From: Salticus scenicus
Taxonomy: Eukaryota; Arthropoda; Arachnida; Araneae; Salticidae
Reading direction: 5' to 3'
Assembly (NCBI GenBank): GCA_963930645.1
Contig: OZ005654.1
Span: 40,230,686 to 40,294,685, forward strand
DNA: 64,000 nt
Under the pieces are notes generated by a model. It saw only the letters and a program-made list of their open reading frames with translations, did no database searches and had not been told where the DNA came from. How positions within the stretch are numbered: the first letter of the stretch is position 1; each line of letters begins with the position of its first letter. The translations under genes were made by a program, and so were the position numbers. Positions 45,087-57,248 of the stretch are shown piece after piece.

Positions 45087-46186
45087 TTTATATATCATGT
45101 TTTTAAATTTTCTGATGAATCCTTAATAAAATACACGGGGATAAAAAATAATATTTAAGCAATATTTAAGCACGCGGACTCAGTTCAGTGAACTAATAAT
45201 AATAGTGAAAAAAAAAATGGTTTTAAAAATAAAATATTACTTCTTTTAGAACAACGTATATTAGCATCGTGAATTCCATTAGCACTTATCAATGCGTATA
45301 ATATTTTTAAAGTGATAATGACGTCAATTTTTGTGTGATTCATCATTTAACTTTTTATAATTTTTTAACGTTCACGTTGAATTAAATGTATTATGTCAAA
45401 AGAAAATGAACTCGTAATTTTTTTTGCCAACAATTAAATTACAGCTAATATTTTAATGGCTATTTTATTGCTATTATTTTCATATTTTAATTAATTAAAA
45501 GAAAACTATTCTAAAATTCGAAAATCTGACTTCGAAGTATTGCGTTGTCACCGGGTTCTGAGCTACTGTGAAAGTTTCAAATGTCTAGCTAATAGGGAAG
45601 TTAGTTAAAAATAGATTGCAAGATTTGTACCGGACAAACAAACAAACAAGAATCGAAGTTAATAATAATCTATTTAAAAAAACTTTTAAAACCCAAATTC
45701 TTATTATAGCGTGATATATAAATATTTTCGAAGTTAGATTGAAACTTAATTTGCAAAAAATATGTAACTTTTTTGTTTATTAATCAAACTTGGGGAAATT
45801 TGAAGTGTGTTAAGAAAAGAGAAATTATTTCTTAAAACTCACAACAGATGGCAGCACCACACTATTGCCTATAAGTTTTGTGATTTCATTTTCTGATTGA
45901 GGGCCAATATCTGCAATTTAATTGTTCGTTTGAGGCACCTTTTAATTATTATTTTAGTTAATTATTAATTTTTTATATTATAAATTAACATTTTACTGAT
46001 TTGGTTAATGTTTATGTGTTTTTCCTAATCATTTTTATTTTGTATTGTTAATTGTTTCATTGACATTTTAGTGAATATTTCGCCCAACAGAGGGCGCTTG
46101 TAGTTCACAAAAAACTCTTTTTTTTGCTTCTAAAAAGAGATGTAAGAAAAAGGCTTCTTAAAAATCTCTTCAAAAATTTTTAGAAT
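44608..46186. other. AT-rich sequence with a HINE-B fragment at 45548-45640
   Basis: 45548-45640 matches the HINE-B internal unit (GTGAAAGTTTCAAATGTCTAGCTA, AGTTAGTTAAAAATNGATTGCAAGATTTGT). Poly-A at 45056-45084. ACAGATGGCAGCACCAC at 45844. Nothing coding. Confidence 0.55.
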
Positions 46187-46252
46187 ACTGTGCGAACGCG
46201 GGATCACCGGATTACCAACATGGCGCTCTTACCAACTGAGCCGCGTAGAGAC
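46187..46252 (-). pseudogene. tRNA-like relic (tRNA or SINE head)
   Basis: On the minus strand CGGCTCAGTTGGTAAGAGCGC forms a good D arm and box A; the anticodon loop could read TTGGTAA, but its stem does not pair, and box B (GCGTTCGCACA) is degenerate. There is no 3' stem. I take it as a decayed tRNA or the head of an old SINE. Confidence 0.5.
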
Positions 46253-47040
46253 AAATGAAAAAGCTTGTATTTACCTTAAAATAGAGGGGCATTTTTTATT
46301 TGGTTGAGATTCACAAACATACCGTAGTGAATGACAGTAAGTACATAAGAATTTGGGAAAAACATGGTAAAAAGAAGAAACAGAAAAGTGAATACAGGAG
46401 GGAAAATCCCTGTTTAATCTAACACCCGCATGTATGTGCACCTTCACCTATCTGTAATGCATGCTTATGACCATTTTTTTATTCAGTTTTCTTTTCCAAA
46501 ATTATTGAAATTTCCAAAACTTATTTTTGAGAAAATTGAATAATTATTAACTTAAAAATTATTACTTATGCTAAAATTATATAAAATTCGATTAATGATA
46601 TGATAACAAACTCGATATATATGATGATATATGATTTATGATTTTTAGATTTATGATTTAGCCATAATCGCCAAATCCAATTGTGGGGAGATACTATAGT
46701 TGTTCCAAATTTTATGTTCATATGTTTATTTGTAAGAGTCGTCATGCGCAAAACAGGTTGTTGCTTAAATTTGGAACACCAGTGTATAATCGATTCTGCT
46801 ATATAAAGGCTGTGTTAGATTTCTTAAAATGTCTTTGATATCTTCTTTCAAATTTTTGGAGGTGAATTAAATGAAATGTCTATTGTTATTATGTAAGTAA
46901 AGATCTCGAGCAGAGAAACATCCCATCTACTACAGTGCCAAATTTCAGTCTCGTCAAGAGGTTCTATATAAGCTGATAGATTCTTTAACATGATTTTTCT
47001 CAATTTTATTTTAATTATTTAAAAAAAAGAAAAAAAAAAA
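46253..47040. other. AT-rich sequence, no gene
   Basis: 46905-46980 shares words with 52830-52910 (CGAG-AGAAAC-TCCCA / CAAATTTCA), an old dispersed repeat. Otherwise nothing. Confidence 0.4.
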
Positions 47041-49675
47041 TACGTGTGGCACTCGAGGACTGCCGCGGTAAAGCTATTGCATAGCATTTTTTATCAACTT
47101 ATGCAATTATAATTATTTATTTATTTTATTTATGCAGTATTTTTTTTTCTTTGATATTAATTCAAGTTTTTTCTTTGATATTAATTCAAGTTACACTTTT
47201 TGAGCGTGGTGACCGATAAGAAAACAAATTTTTTTCTTTTATTGAATAAATGAGAATATATCCGCAATGAGAATATATCAAAAATATCCGCAGTCGATTT
47301 GTAGGTATCGAAAACCTCGATGTACCAAATTTGAATGATCTAACTCTATTTTTTGAGAAAAGGTATTTTAATAGGTTTTTAAAGGCCTGCAAGTCGAATG
47401 GGGATATTCAAGTTTTTTCTTTGATATAATTTCAAGTTACACTTTTTGAGCGTGGTGACCGATAAGAAAACAAATTTTAATAGGGAAAAGGTATTTAATA
47501 GGTTTTAAAGGCCTGCAAGTCGAATGGGGATATTCAAGTTTTTTCTTTGATATTAATTCAAGTTACACTTTTTGAGCGTGGTGACCGATAAGAAAACAAA
47601 TTTTAATAGAGAAAAGGTATTTTAATAGGTTTTAAAGGCCTGCAAGTCGAATGGGGATATTCAAGTTTTTTCTTTGATATTAATGAATAAGATAACAATA
47701 ATGATAAGAAAACAAATTTTAATAGAGAAAAGGTATTTTAATAGGTTTTAAAGGCCTGCAAGTCGAATGGGGATATTCAAGTTTTTTCTTTGATAAATTC
47801 AAGTTACACTTTTTGAGCGTGGTGACCGATAAGAAAACAAATTTTAATAGAGAAAAGGTATTTAATAGGTTTTAAAGGCCTGCAAGTCGAATGGGGATAT
47901 TCAAGTTTTTTCTTTGATATTAATTCAAGTTACACTTTTTGAGCGTGGTGACCGATAAGAAAACAAATTTTAATAGAGAAAAGGTATTTTAATAGGTTTT
48001 AAAGGCCTGCAAGTCGAATGGGGATATTCAAGTTTTTTCTTTGATATTAATTCAAGTTACACTTTTTGAGCGGGGTGACCGATAAGAAAACAAATTTTAA
48101 TAGAGAAAAGGTATTTAATAGGTTTTAAAGGCCTGCAAGTCGAATGGGGCTATTCAAGTTTTTTCTTTGATATTAATGAATAGGATAACAATAATGATAA
48201 GATAACAATAATGATAAGAAAACAAATTTTAATACAGAAAAGGTAGTTAATAGGTTTTAAAGGCCTTCAAGTCGAATGGGGATATTCAAGTTTTTTCTTT
48301 GATATTAATTCAAGTTACACTTTTTGAGCGTGGTGACCGATAAGAAAACAAATTTTAATAGAGAAAAGGTATTTAATAGGTTTTAAAGGCCTGCAAGTCG
48401 AATGGGGATATTCAAGTTTTTTCTTTGATATTAATGAATAAGATAACAATAATGATAAGAAAACAAATTTTAATAGAGAAAAGGTATTTTAATAGGTTTT
48501 AAAGGCCTGCAAGTCGAATGGGGATATTCAAGTTTTTTCTTTGATATTAATGAATAAGATAACAATAATGATAAGAAAACAAATTTTAATAGAGAAAAGG
48601 TATTTTAATAGGTTTTAAAGGCCTGCAAGTCGAATGGGGATATTCAAGTTTTTTCTTTGATATTAATTCAAGTTACACTTTTTGAGCGTGGTGACCGATA
48701 AGAAAACAAATTTTAATAGAGAAAAGGTATTTAATAGGTTTTAAAGGCCTGCAAGTCGAATGGGGATATTCAAGTTTTTTCTTTGATATTAATTCAAGTT
48801 ACACTTTTTGAGCCTGGTGACCGATAAGAAAACGAATTTTAATAGAGAAAAGGTATTTAATAGGTTTTAAAGGCCTGCAAGTCGAATGGGGATATTCAAG
48901 TTTTTTCTTTGATATTAATTCAAGTTACACTTTTTGAGCGTGGTGACCGATAAGAAAACAAATTTTAATAGAGAAAAGATATTTTATAGGTTTTAAAGGC
49001 CTGTAAGTCGAATGGATATATTCAAGTTTTTTCTTTGATATTAATTCAAGTTACACTTTTTGGGCGTGGTGACCGATATAAAACAAATTTTAATATAGAA
49101 AAGGTATTTAATAGGTTTTAAAGACCTGCAAGTCGAATGGGGATATTCAAGGTTTTTCTTTGATATTAATGAATAAGATAACAATAATGATAAGATAACA
49201 ATAATGATAAGAAAACAAATTTTAATAGAGAAAAGGTATTTAATAGGTTTTAAAGGCCTGCAAGTCGAATGGGGATATTCAAGTTTTTTCTTTGATATTA
49301 ATTCAAGTTACACTTTTTGAGCGTGGTGACCGATAAGAAAACAAATTTTAATAGAGAAAAGGTATTTAATAGGTTTTAAAGGCCTGCAAGTCGAATGGGG
49401 ATATTCAAGTTTTATCTGATCTACTTTATACACAAATTTTACGCGTACAGCTATTATCTGTTATACATAGATGATACACCTATATACTTTCTCACAAACA
49501 GCTGCTTACGTATTCGTCCGATTTCAGAGCAGCTCGTCTCGATCCGTGCGAGCTTCGTACAGCCGAAGTCTACCGAAGTCTGCCGAACTGTGTTAGGTTT
49601 TTTTTCGTTACGGAATTTTTTGATTCGGTCGCCGCGCTCAAAGCCCGCGATAAAAGCTATACAATAGCTTAAAAA
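47041..49675 (+). repeat. Macro-unit copy 1 (2635 bp) with 17 tandem sub-units
   Basis: Opens with TACGTGTGGCACTCGAGGAC...GGTAAAGCTATTGCATAGC and closes with CCCGCGATAAAAGCTATACAATAGCTT. Between them are 17 sub-units of 115-130 bp, each ending TTTTAAAGGCCTGCAAGTCGAATGGGGATA. Two sub-unit types alternate irregularly: one with TCAAGTTACACTTTTTGAGCGTGGTGACCG, the other with GAATAAGATAACAATAATG instead. The closing 300 bp (49410-49675) is unique and GC-richer. The open frames here are not genes: they repeat exactly in copy 2 and match no family. Confidence 0.93.
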
Positions 49676-52322
49676 TACGTGTGGCACTCGAGGACTGCCG
49701 CGGTAAAGCTATTGCATAGCATTTTTTATCAACTTATGCAATTATAATTATTTATTTATTTTATTTATGCAGTATTTTTTTTTCTTTGATATTAATTCAA
49801 GTTTTTTCTTTGATATTAATTCAAGTTACACTTTTTGAGCGTGGTGACCGATAAGAAAACAAATTTTTTTCTTTTATTGAATAAATGAGAATATATCCGC
49901 AATGAGAATATATCAAAAATATCCGCAATCGATTTGTAGGTATCGAAAACCTCGATGTACCAAATTTGAATGATCTAACTCTATTTTTTGAGAAAAGGTA
50001 TTTTAATAGGTTTTTAAAGGCCTGCAAGTCGAATGGGGATATTCAAGTTTTTTCTTTGATATAATTTCAAGTTACACTTTTTGAGCGTGGTGACCGATAA
50101 GAAAACAAATTTTAATAGGGAAAAGGTATTTAATAGGTTTTAAAGGCCTGCTAGTCGAATGGGGATATTCAAGTTTTTTCTTTGATATTAATTCAAGTTA
50201 CACTTTTTGAGCGTGGTGACCGATAAGAAAACAAATTTTAATAGAGAAAAGGTATTTAATAGGTTTTAAAGGCCTGCAAGTCGAATGGAGATATTCAAGT
50301 TTTTTCTTTGATATTAATGAATAAGATAACAATAATGATAAGAAAACAAATTTTAATAGAGAAAAGGTATTTTAATAGGTTTTAAAGGCCTGCAAGTCGA
50401 ATGGGGATATTCAAGTTTTTTCTTTGATAAATTCAAGTTACACTTTTTGAGCGTGGTGACCGATAAGAAAACAAATTTTAATAGAGAAAAGGTATTTAAT
50501 AGGTTTTAAAGGCCTGCAAGTCGAATGGGGATATTCAAGTTTTTTCTTTGATATTAATTCAAGTTACACTTTTTGAGCGTGGTGACCGATAAGAAAACAA
50601 ATTTTAATAGAGAAAAGGTATTTTAATAGGTTTTAAAGGCCTGCAAGTCGAATGGGGATATTCAAGTTTTTTCTTTGATATTAATTCAAGTTACACTTTT
50701 TGAGCGGGGTGACCGATAAGAAAACAAATTTTAATAGAGAAAAGGTATTTAATAGGTTTTAAAGGCCTGCAAGTCGAATGGGGATATTCAAGTTTTTTCT
50801 TTGATATTAATGAATAGGATAACAATAATGATAAGATAACAATAATGATAAGATAACAATAATGATAAGAAAACAAATTTTAATACAGAAAAGGTAGTTA
50901 ATAGGTTTTAAAGGCCTTCAAGTCGAATGGGGATATTCAAGTTTTTTCTTTGATATTAATTCAAGTTACACTTTTTGAGCGTGGTGACCGATAAGAAAAC
51001 AAATTTTAATAGAGAAAAGGTATTTAATAGGTTTTAAAGGCCTGCAAGTCGAATGGGGATATTCAAGTTTTTTCTTTGATATTAATGAATAAGATAACAA
51101 TAATGATAAGAAAACAAATTTTAATAGAGAAAAGGTATTTTAATAGGTTTTAAAGGCCTGCAAGTCGAATGGGGATATTCAAGTTTTTTCTTTGATATTA
51201 ATGAATAAGATAACAATAATGATAAGAAAACAAATTTTAATAGAGAAAAGGTATTTTAATAGGTTTTAAAGGCCTGCAAGTCGAATGGGGATATTCAAGT
51301 TTTTTCTTTGATATTAATTCAAGTTACACTTTTTGAGCGTGGTGACCGATAAGAAAACAAATTTTAATAGAGAAAAGGTATTTAATAGGTTTTAAAGGCC
51401 TGCAAGTCGAATGGGGATATTCAAGTTTTTTCTTTGATATTAATTCAAGTTACACTTTTTGAGCCTGATGACCGATAAGAAAACGAATTTTAATAGAGAA
51501 AAGGTATTTAATAGGTTTTAAAGGCCTGCAAGTCGAATGGGGATATTCAAGTTTTTTCTTTGATATTAATTCAAGTTACACTTTTTGAGCGTGGTGACCG
51601 ATAAGAAAACAAATTTTAATAGAGAAAAGATATTTTATAGGTTTTAAAGGCCTGTAAGTCGAATGGATATATTCAAGTTTTTTCTTTGATATTAATTCAA
51701 GTTACACTTTTTGGGCGTGGTGACCGATATAAAACAAATTTTAATATAGAAAAGGTATTTAATAGGTTTTAAAGGCCTGCAAGTCGAATGGGGATATTCA
51801 AGGTTTTTCTTTGATATTAATGAATAAGATAACAATAATGATAAGATAACAATAATGATAAGAAAACAAATTTTAATAGAGAAAAGGTATTTAATAGGTT
51901 TTAAAGGCCTGCAAGTCGAATGGGGATATTCAAGTTTTTTCTTTGATATTAATTCAAGTTACACTTTTTGAGCGTGGTGACCGATAAGAAAACAAATTTT
52001 AATAGAGAAAAGGTATTTAATAGGTTTTAAAGGCCTGCAAGTCGAATGGGGATATTCAAGTTTTATCTGATCTACTTTATACACAAATTTTACGCGTACA
52101 GCTATTATCTGTTATACATAGATGATACACCTATATACTTTCTCACAAACAGCTGCTTACGTATTCGTCCGATTTCAGAGCAGCTCGTCTCGATCCGTGC
52201 GAGCTTCGTACAGCCGAAGTCTACCGAAGTCTGCCGAACTGTGTTAGGTTTTTTTTCGTTACGGAATTTTTTGATTCGGTCGCCGCGCTCAAAGCCCGCG
52301 ATAAAAGCTATACAATAGCTTA
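49676..52322 (+). repeat. Macro-unit copy 2 (direct tandem duplicate)
   Basis: Follows copy 1 without a gap and keeps the same order of 17 sub-units and the same private variants (GAGCGGGGTGACC at 48068/50704, GAGCCTGGTGACC at 48811 and GAGCCTGATGACC at 51470, TTTGGGCGTGG at 49063/51711). Differences are about a dozen single-base changes and one-base indels plus one extra 16-bp AAGATAACAATAATGAT unit near 50835. Identity is therefore above 99%. A recent duplication or an assembly duplication explains it. Confidence 0.93.
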
Positions 52323-53230
52323 AAAAAAAATTGCACGTACTTTTTTTTTTTTTTTTTTTCCGCGACGTAAAAGAAAATTATTAATTAATTAATTTATTTT
52401 TGGCATCAATTTTGCTTTTTTATTTTTTAATAATTTTAAAGTTACAATATTGCTTTTATTTAATCATTTATCGTTTTTTGAACCAATTATCCGATTGAAC
52501 TAAAATATACGGCGTTAGCTAGATTTTGTCCTGATTAATAAGTGAACGAATTTTTGATAAAAAATCTAAATTTCCGGAGAGATACAATAACAAACTTTCA
52601 GCTTTCTCCATTTTAAACAAAAACAAAAATGTTTGCACATTCATTCAAGGTAAAATTGATAACGACAGCAAAATCGCAGTCTGAAAGAAATTCTACGACC
52701 TGTCGTATTAAAAACATATTAACAATAACTATGTAAATTACCTATTTGGTACAGCTTTAGTATGGGATCTCCCTTGGCAACTTAAAATATTTTTTTGCCA
52801 TTTTGGCATGAATTGAAATGATTAGTGCGTACGTAAAGACCTTGACGAGAAACGACCCACATATTTCGGTGTCAAATTTCAAATTCCGCCAACAGGGTCT
52901 CATATTAAAGCTGCGCCAAATTACATCTTTACTTGTGAAAGAAGCATTTAAACATAGCCGTAAGTTAGAAATATAAACAAAATATGAAATACTGCCAAAA
53001 ATGTATCCTCTCAAAATTACAAAATTGGCGGCACAAATTTAAAAATAGCCAAAGGGGTCATACGCTAAAGCTATGCACCATCATTTTAAGGAACGGCTAG
53101 GCTTAAAATGACTGTAGTGGAAATAAAGCCCTTTGCGAAAAAGTTGGTCTACTTCTAAGCCAAAATTTCAAAAATTGGCGAAACCTAGTATACTAAAGTT
53201 TCTCCAACATTTCCTAGTATTCTGGACAGC
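52323..53230. repeat. Poly-T and dispersed repeat sequence, no gene
   Basis: Poly-T at 52342-52359. Units with CTTTAGTATG-GATCTCCCTTGGC (52752) and later TACTAAAGTTTCTCC (53190) suggest a diverged repeat related to 37740 and 42687. No exon signal. Confidence 0.4.
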
Positions 53231-53490
53231 TAAATTCATTTAAACGGTAAAAATATACTTGAGGGTGCCCCTTGGCGAAATTGTTTGGCGCATTTTTGTT
53301 AATAACCTATAACACTATATACATATAACCTATACATATACACTATATACATATAACTATATACATATAACCTATACATATAACCTATACATATAAATAG
53401 GCTAACCTTAATATATTTGCCGCGATCACAACTTGGCGAGAATCAAGGGGCACCCTCAAATATAGTCTAACCCATTTAAACTCATTAGTG
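53231..53490. repeat. Inverted repeat around an ACATATAACCTAT microsatellite
   Basis: The arms contain the perfect core TGAGGGTGCCCCTTG (53260-53274) and CAAGGGGCACCCTCA (53444-53458) and can be followed outward for about 45 bp with mismatches. The centre (53310-53400) is a CTATACATATAAC-type tandem repeat. Could be a MITE; no target duplication seen. Confidence 0.6.
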
Positions 53491-53651
53491 TTTACAATAT
53501 TAAAAAACAAAAAAAAAAACAGAGTTAATAATGGATTATTGAATATTTGTTCCATAGCGATAAAAACAAAATATTAAATAAATAAATAAATAAAAACCCT
53601 AAACTAAAAATCAGAATTATACCTGTTTCAAAATATATGCACACACTTGAA

Positions 53652-53682
<31 letters not shown>

Positions 53683-54039
53683 ATCAGCAGCCTTTAAACA
53701 ATACTTAATACATAATTTCTAATGTTTTTAATTCGTTTCTAACATAAATCCGATGTGAATCTGATGTTCATTATAAAATTCTTTTCAAAACACATCACCA
53801 TCAAAACACTTTTTCGTCCCATAAAATGAGATTTATTAACAAAATCATTTCTGTTGTCAAAAGGAAACATTTCATAATAGAGGTGACTGCTCGTGATGTT
53901 GTATTAGTGTAAGCACAAATTTCACGGATTTTAACATAAGGTCATCTAAAAGGTATTCAGATATTTTTCTTGTCTTGTTGAGAAACGTCATTTTTTAACG
54001 AAAATATATCCTGAAGTTTTAACGAACATAGATTTACAT
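53491..54039. other. AT-rich sequence, no feature seen
   Basis: Contains (AAAT)n at 53575-53595 and poly-T at 53657-53681. No exon or transposon signal. Confidence 0.45.
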
Positions 54040-54720
54040 TATTTTAAATTTCAAGACAGTCGTCCTTGGCGTTTTTTGTATTTGGCAATCAAAAACGTAA
54101 TACGAAAATGTGCATGCCAGATATATATTTTTGTAATATGTATTGTACGAATTAATGTTTCATATTATTCATTACTCTCTTAATATAAGTTGTTAAAATA
54201 ACCATGATTTTTGAAAGGAATTAAATATGTTCGCCAAATAATTCGGCGATATTTTTTTTTCTGCCAAGGATGACAGCCCAAGGTCTTTTAGTCTGTAAAC
54301 GACAAAATGCTTTCACATATAAAAATAATGTCACGATAAAGCGAACAAGTTAGTTTGCATTTAGATAATTAAAATATTTTGATTTTACTACTTAATATGC
54401 AAGCGAAGTGATGACGTCACTGATCATATGTGGATGCAAGAAAAAGTTTTCCTATGTTAATCGCCCATTGGATTTTTTCTAAAAAATTATTGAAAATCGA
54501 GGAAAATTATTTCCCGATTTTAATCCCCGTATTTGGGTATAGATATGTATTAGTTATCGTGTGCATGTGTTACATTGAGTTATTTTGCTGTCAAATTGAC
54601 AAAATTTTAATTTTAAATTTCAAGACTGTCGTCCTTGGCGTTTTTTGTATTTGGCGATCAAAAACGTAATACGAAAATGTGCATGCCAGATATATATTTT
54701 TGTAATATGTATTGTACGAA
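54040..54720. repeat. ~115-bp direct repeats separated by ~455 bp
   Basis: TTTTAAATTTCAAGACAGTC ... GTATTTGGCAATCAAAAACG ... ATATGTATTGTACGA at about 54042-54152 is repeated almost exactly at about 54609-54720. The spacer holds no frame with a domain. The layout recalls a miniature LTR element, but TG...CA ends and a primer site are not seen. Confidence 0.6.
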
Positions 54721-54947
54721 ATATTGTAACATATTAAAACCCGAATAAACTACTACGTCAGAAACGCCAAAAGAAAAATATTTGCGGTGCATATAGCTGT
54801 TTCGGTAGCCTTAAGCGTACCGTCTTCAGTGCAAAAAGAATTCTGAATCTGGAGAAGTGCTCGTATATATAGGAGTGCTCTCCTATATATATGAGCTATA
54901 TATATTATATAGTATATATAGTTCTCCTATAGTTCTCCCACTGCATA

Positions 54948-56347
54948 AAAAAAGTAGACGGACACTTATTTGTAATACTTTAAAGCCGTTTATTTCTTTA
55001 ATTAGCGATATGAGGTTCACTTCTCTAATATAATTATATTCTTGAGACATCATATATTATTATTTTTTGGATACAGATTCAATCCTTTTGAATTATGTAG
55101 TGGAAAAATTCAGGAAACAAAAATGGTGCATATTTGCACTGTAATTTTTCTTTAAAAAAGTAGATGGATACATCTTGTATCTTTAAAATAAAACGTTTTT
55201 AGTAAGGGGTTCATCTCCCATTTGCTTTAATAAGTTCGTATACTCTGTTAGGCATCGAATCAATGAGATTCTGAATCATTTTTGACAGAAAATTCCCCAA
55301 ATGTTTGTAAGAACTTCTTTGAGCTGGTGAATTGATTCATACTGGCGTCCACCCTCGTAATTTTAATGAATAAGTATAGCCCAAATGTTTTCTACTGCAT
55401 ATCCGGACTGTTGGCTGGCCAGGGTAAAACATTGAAGTTGTTCTCATGAAACCATTTTTTAACGTTATTAGCGGTGTGTATTGGCGCTCCATCTTGTTGG
55501 AAATCCAGTTTTCACCTCCAAGATCACACGCAAATGGGATAAACTCACTGATTAGTGTTTCAACATAATCTTTGTGAGTCTGCTTCTTACTTGGGAACAC
55601 TAAATTTGTCCTTCCACCATAACTAACAGCTAGCCACACCATCACACCACCAACAACAACTTGCCGAGTAGAGTACACTTCGTCTTCTTTCTTCAAACTG
55701 TGCCAGTAATATTGATATCCATCTGGGACGTCTAAATTAAATTTTTTCTCATCTGAAAAAATTACAGATATCCATTCTGTAGTCCAAGACATATGGTTTT
55801 GAGCCCACTGTAGGTGTTCTGTCACGTGGTGATCCTTCCAGCATGGATGATGTCTTATATTGAAAGAGCTCTGAGTGCTTAATGTAGTTATAAATTGTCT
55901 GAGAAGTTACGTTAGTAATTCCTGTGCTTATTCAAACTCTGGAAATTGATGCTCCAGTTTTTTTCAGCTCAGTAAAAATTTTTCTTTGGTCTCAAAGCGA
56001 AAGTTTCATTAGCCGGCCACTCTTTTTCTTTACGCCATGCACTTCAGGAGCCCGTATAAAATCGCTGATGCTACATTTGCTTATTAGAAGTAGCCTACTA
56101 ATTTCCCTGACTCCTTTATTAACATTTTTCAGCGCTGTAATCTATCCTTTCTGGTAATCAGTTAGAGGAATTCTTCGTGGCAAGGCGCATTCATTTCCAA
56201 GAAATTTAACTACGTAAAACCATCTTCTCAAGCACGTTAGCAATTGGGAAAATGCCAAATGTACATGTACATGCAAAACTGGTATTCTGCAAGAAACTCC
56301 CACGTAGATAATTGCAGTTTTTGACCAGTGTCCGTCTACTTAAAAAA
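54948..56347 (-). mobile_element. Tc1-like transposon with inverted ends
   Basis: Left end AAAAAAGTAGACGGACACT (54948-54966) and right end AGTGTCCGTCTACTT (56327-56341) are inverted copies; TA is adjacent at the left (54946-54947), while poly-A hides the right border. About 1.4 kb, the normal size for this group. A worn second copy of the left end lies inside at 55155-55210 (AAAAAAGTAGATGGATACAT...ACTT-TAAA...GTTTTTAGTAAGGGGTTCA). It holds a damaged transposase gene. Confidence 0.87.
55200..56225 (-). pseudogene. Tc1-like transposase, damaged
   Basis: Start region near 56195 reads MPRRIPLTDYQKG, then ITALKNVNKGVREISRLL and FIRAPEVHGVKKKSGRL, the paired-like helix-turn-helix DNA-binding part. 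The catalytic part begins at 55825: IFSDEKKFNLDVPDGYQYYW (first aspartate), VVVGGVMVWLAVSYGG, then ENWI. A frameshift near 55503 moves the second motif QQDGAPIHTANN into another frame. The third region reads NSPDMQ followed by a stop where relatives have SPDLNPIEN, so the last acidic residue is lost. At least one more stop interrupts the N-terminal part. Most like the Tc3 branch. Not functional. Confidence 0.88.
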
Positions 56348-56368
56348 AGAAAAAAAAAAAAAAAAAAA

Positions 56369-56475
56369 AATGAAACTAAACATCGGCAAGCAATGGCGTC
56401 TCGACGAAAGCCGAAAGCTATTCATGTTAATTGTAATTTCACCTTAGCCCACCAGAGGGCGAGCATTTCATTACA
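56369..56475 (+). repeat. Repeat flanking hAT-like copy 2 (partner at 57647-57735)
   Basis: GAAACTAAACATCG...GTTAATTGTAATTTCACCTTAGCCC then ACCAGAGGGCGAGCATTTCATTACAATC is repeated in direct orientation at 57647-57735 with about 20 bp less. The hAT element lies between, each half carrying its own flanks, so this is an older duplication and not the target duplication. Confidence 0.7.
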
Positions 56476-56554
56476 ATCGCGGATTTCCACCACCGAACAC
56501 GCGTTGTTGATCTATTTATTTAAATTGTCTGCACGTGCACATTTTTATTGCTCT

Positions 56555-56585
<31 letters not shown>

Positions 56586-56610
56586 TATTTGAAAAATAAC
56601 GTGTTTTTAT

Positions 56611-57240
56611 CAACGAGATAAATAAATTAGAGTGCTGATTCAATGGATGAAGAATTAGCTTTCCGTGGTTCAAGATGAATCCCGTGACATGAACCAATAG
56701 GTTGCTATGTTTGGCCCTTTATCGCTATTTTGGCATCTAAAATTTCAGTTAGACAAATTATCATTATTATTAGGTAACATGACAGTCCTCTGACTGTAAT
56801 AAATTGTTTTTTAAATATTTTTTTACATATTTCATATTTTAATAAATAATAACATATCTTTTTTTCCATCGTTTCCCAACAAAGTTTAAAAATGCTTATA
56901 AAAGAAAAGTTAAACTTTTAAAGAGCTAAATTTAACAACAAATAATAATTTTTCCACAATTTTTAAGCATTTTGTCGGTTAAATTTCGACTACACGAAAT
57001 AACAAAAAAGTAAAATAAAAATCAAAATGATTTAGAACAAAAGAATATTAAACTTCATAAGTAAACAAAAACATTGGCGGTTATGACTTTTGCCAAGAAC
57101 AATCTCCAAATCGTAGCCATAGAAATTTATTGAAAATAAGCTTTTACCAAGGGAACCAACGCACAGAGGGTCATCTCACATGACTCATGTTGGACCATGT
57201 CAGGGTTACCATTTATCACTCTACTTTATTTATCTCGTTG
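56611..57240. mobile_element. hAT-like non-autonomous element, copy 2
   Basis: 630 bp, colinear with copy 1 at 15804 throughout. Ends CAACGAGATAAATAAATTAG / TTATTTATCTCGTTG, with an exact 8-bp duplication GTTTTTAT (56603-56610 and 57241-57248). The target differs from copy 1, proving independent insertion. Confidence 0.92.
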
Positions 57241-57248
57241 GTTTTTAT

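Noticed and set aside
46187..46252. A functional tRNA-Thr gene
   Set aside because: The anticodon stem does not pair, box B is degenerate and the acceptor stem has no 3' partner.
47186..52318. Repeated small frames of 68 and 90 codons
   Set aside because: They recur only because the 2.6-kb unit is duplicated, and share no domain with any known protein; probably transposon end sequence.
47041..52322. Macro-unit copies read as LTRs of a retrotransposon
   Set aside because: The copies abut directly with no internal gag-pol region and no TG...CA ends.
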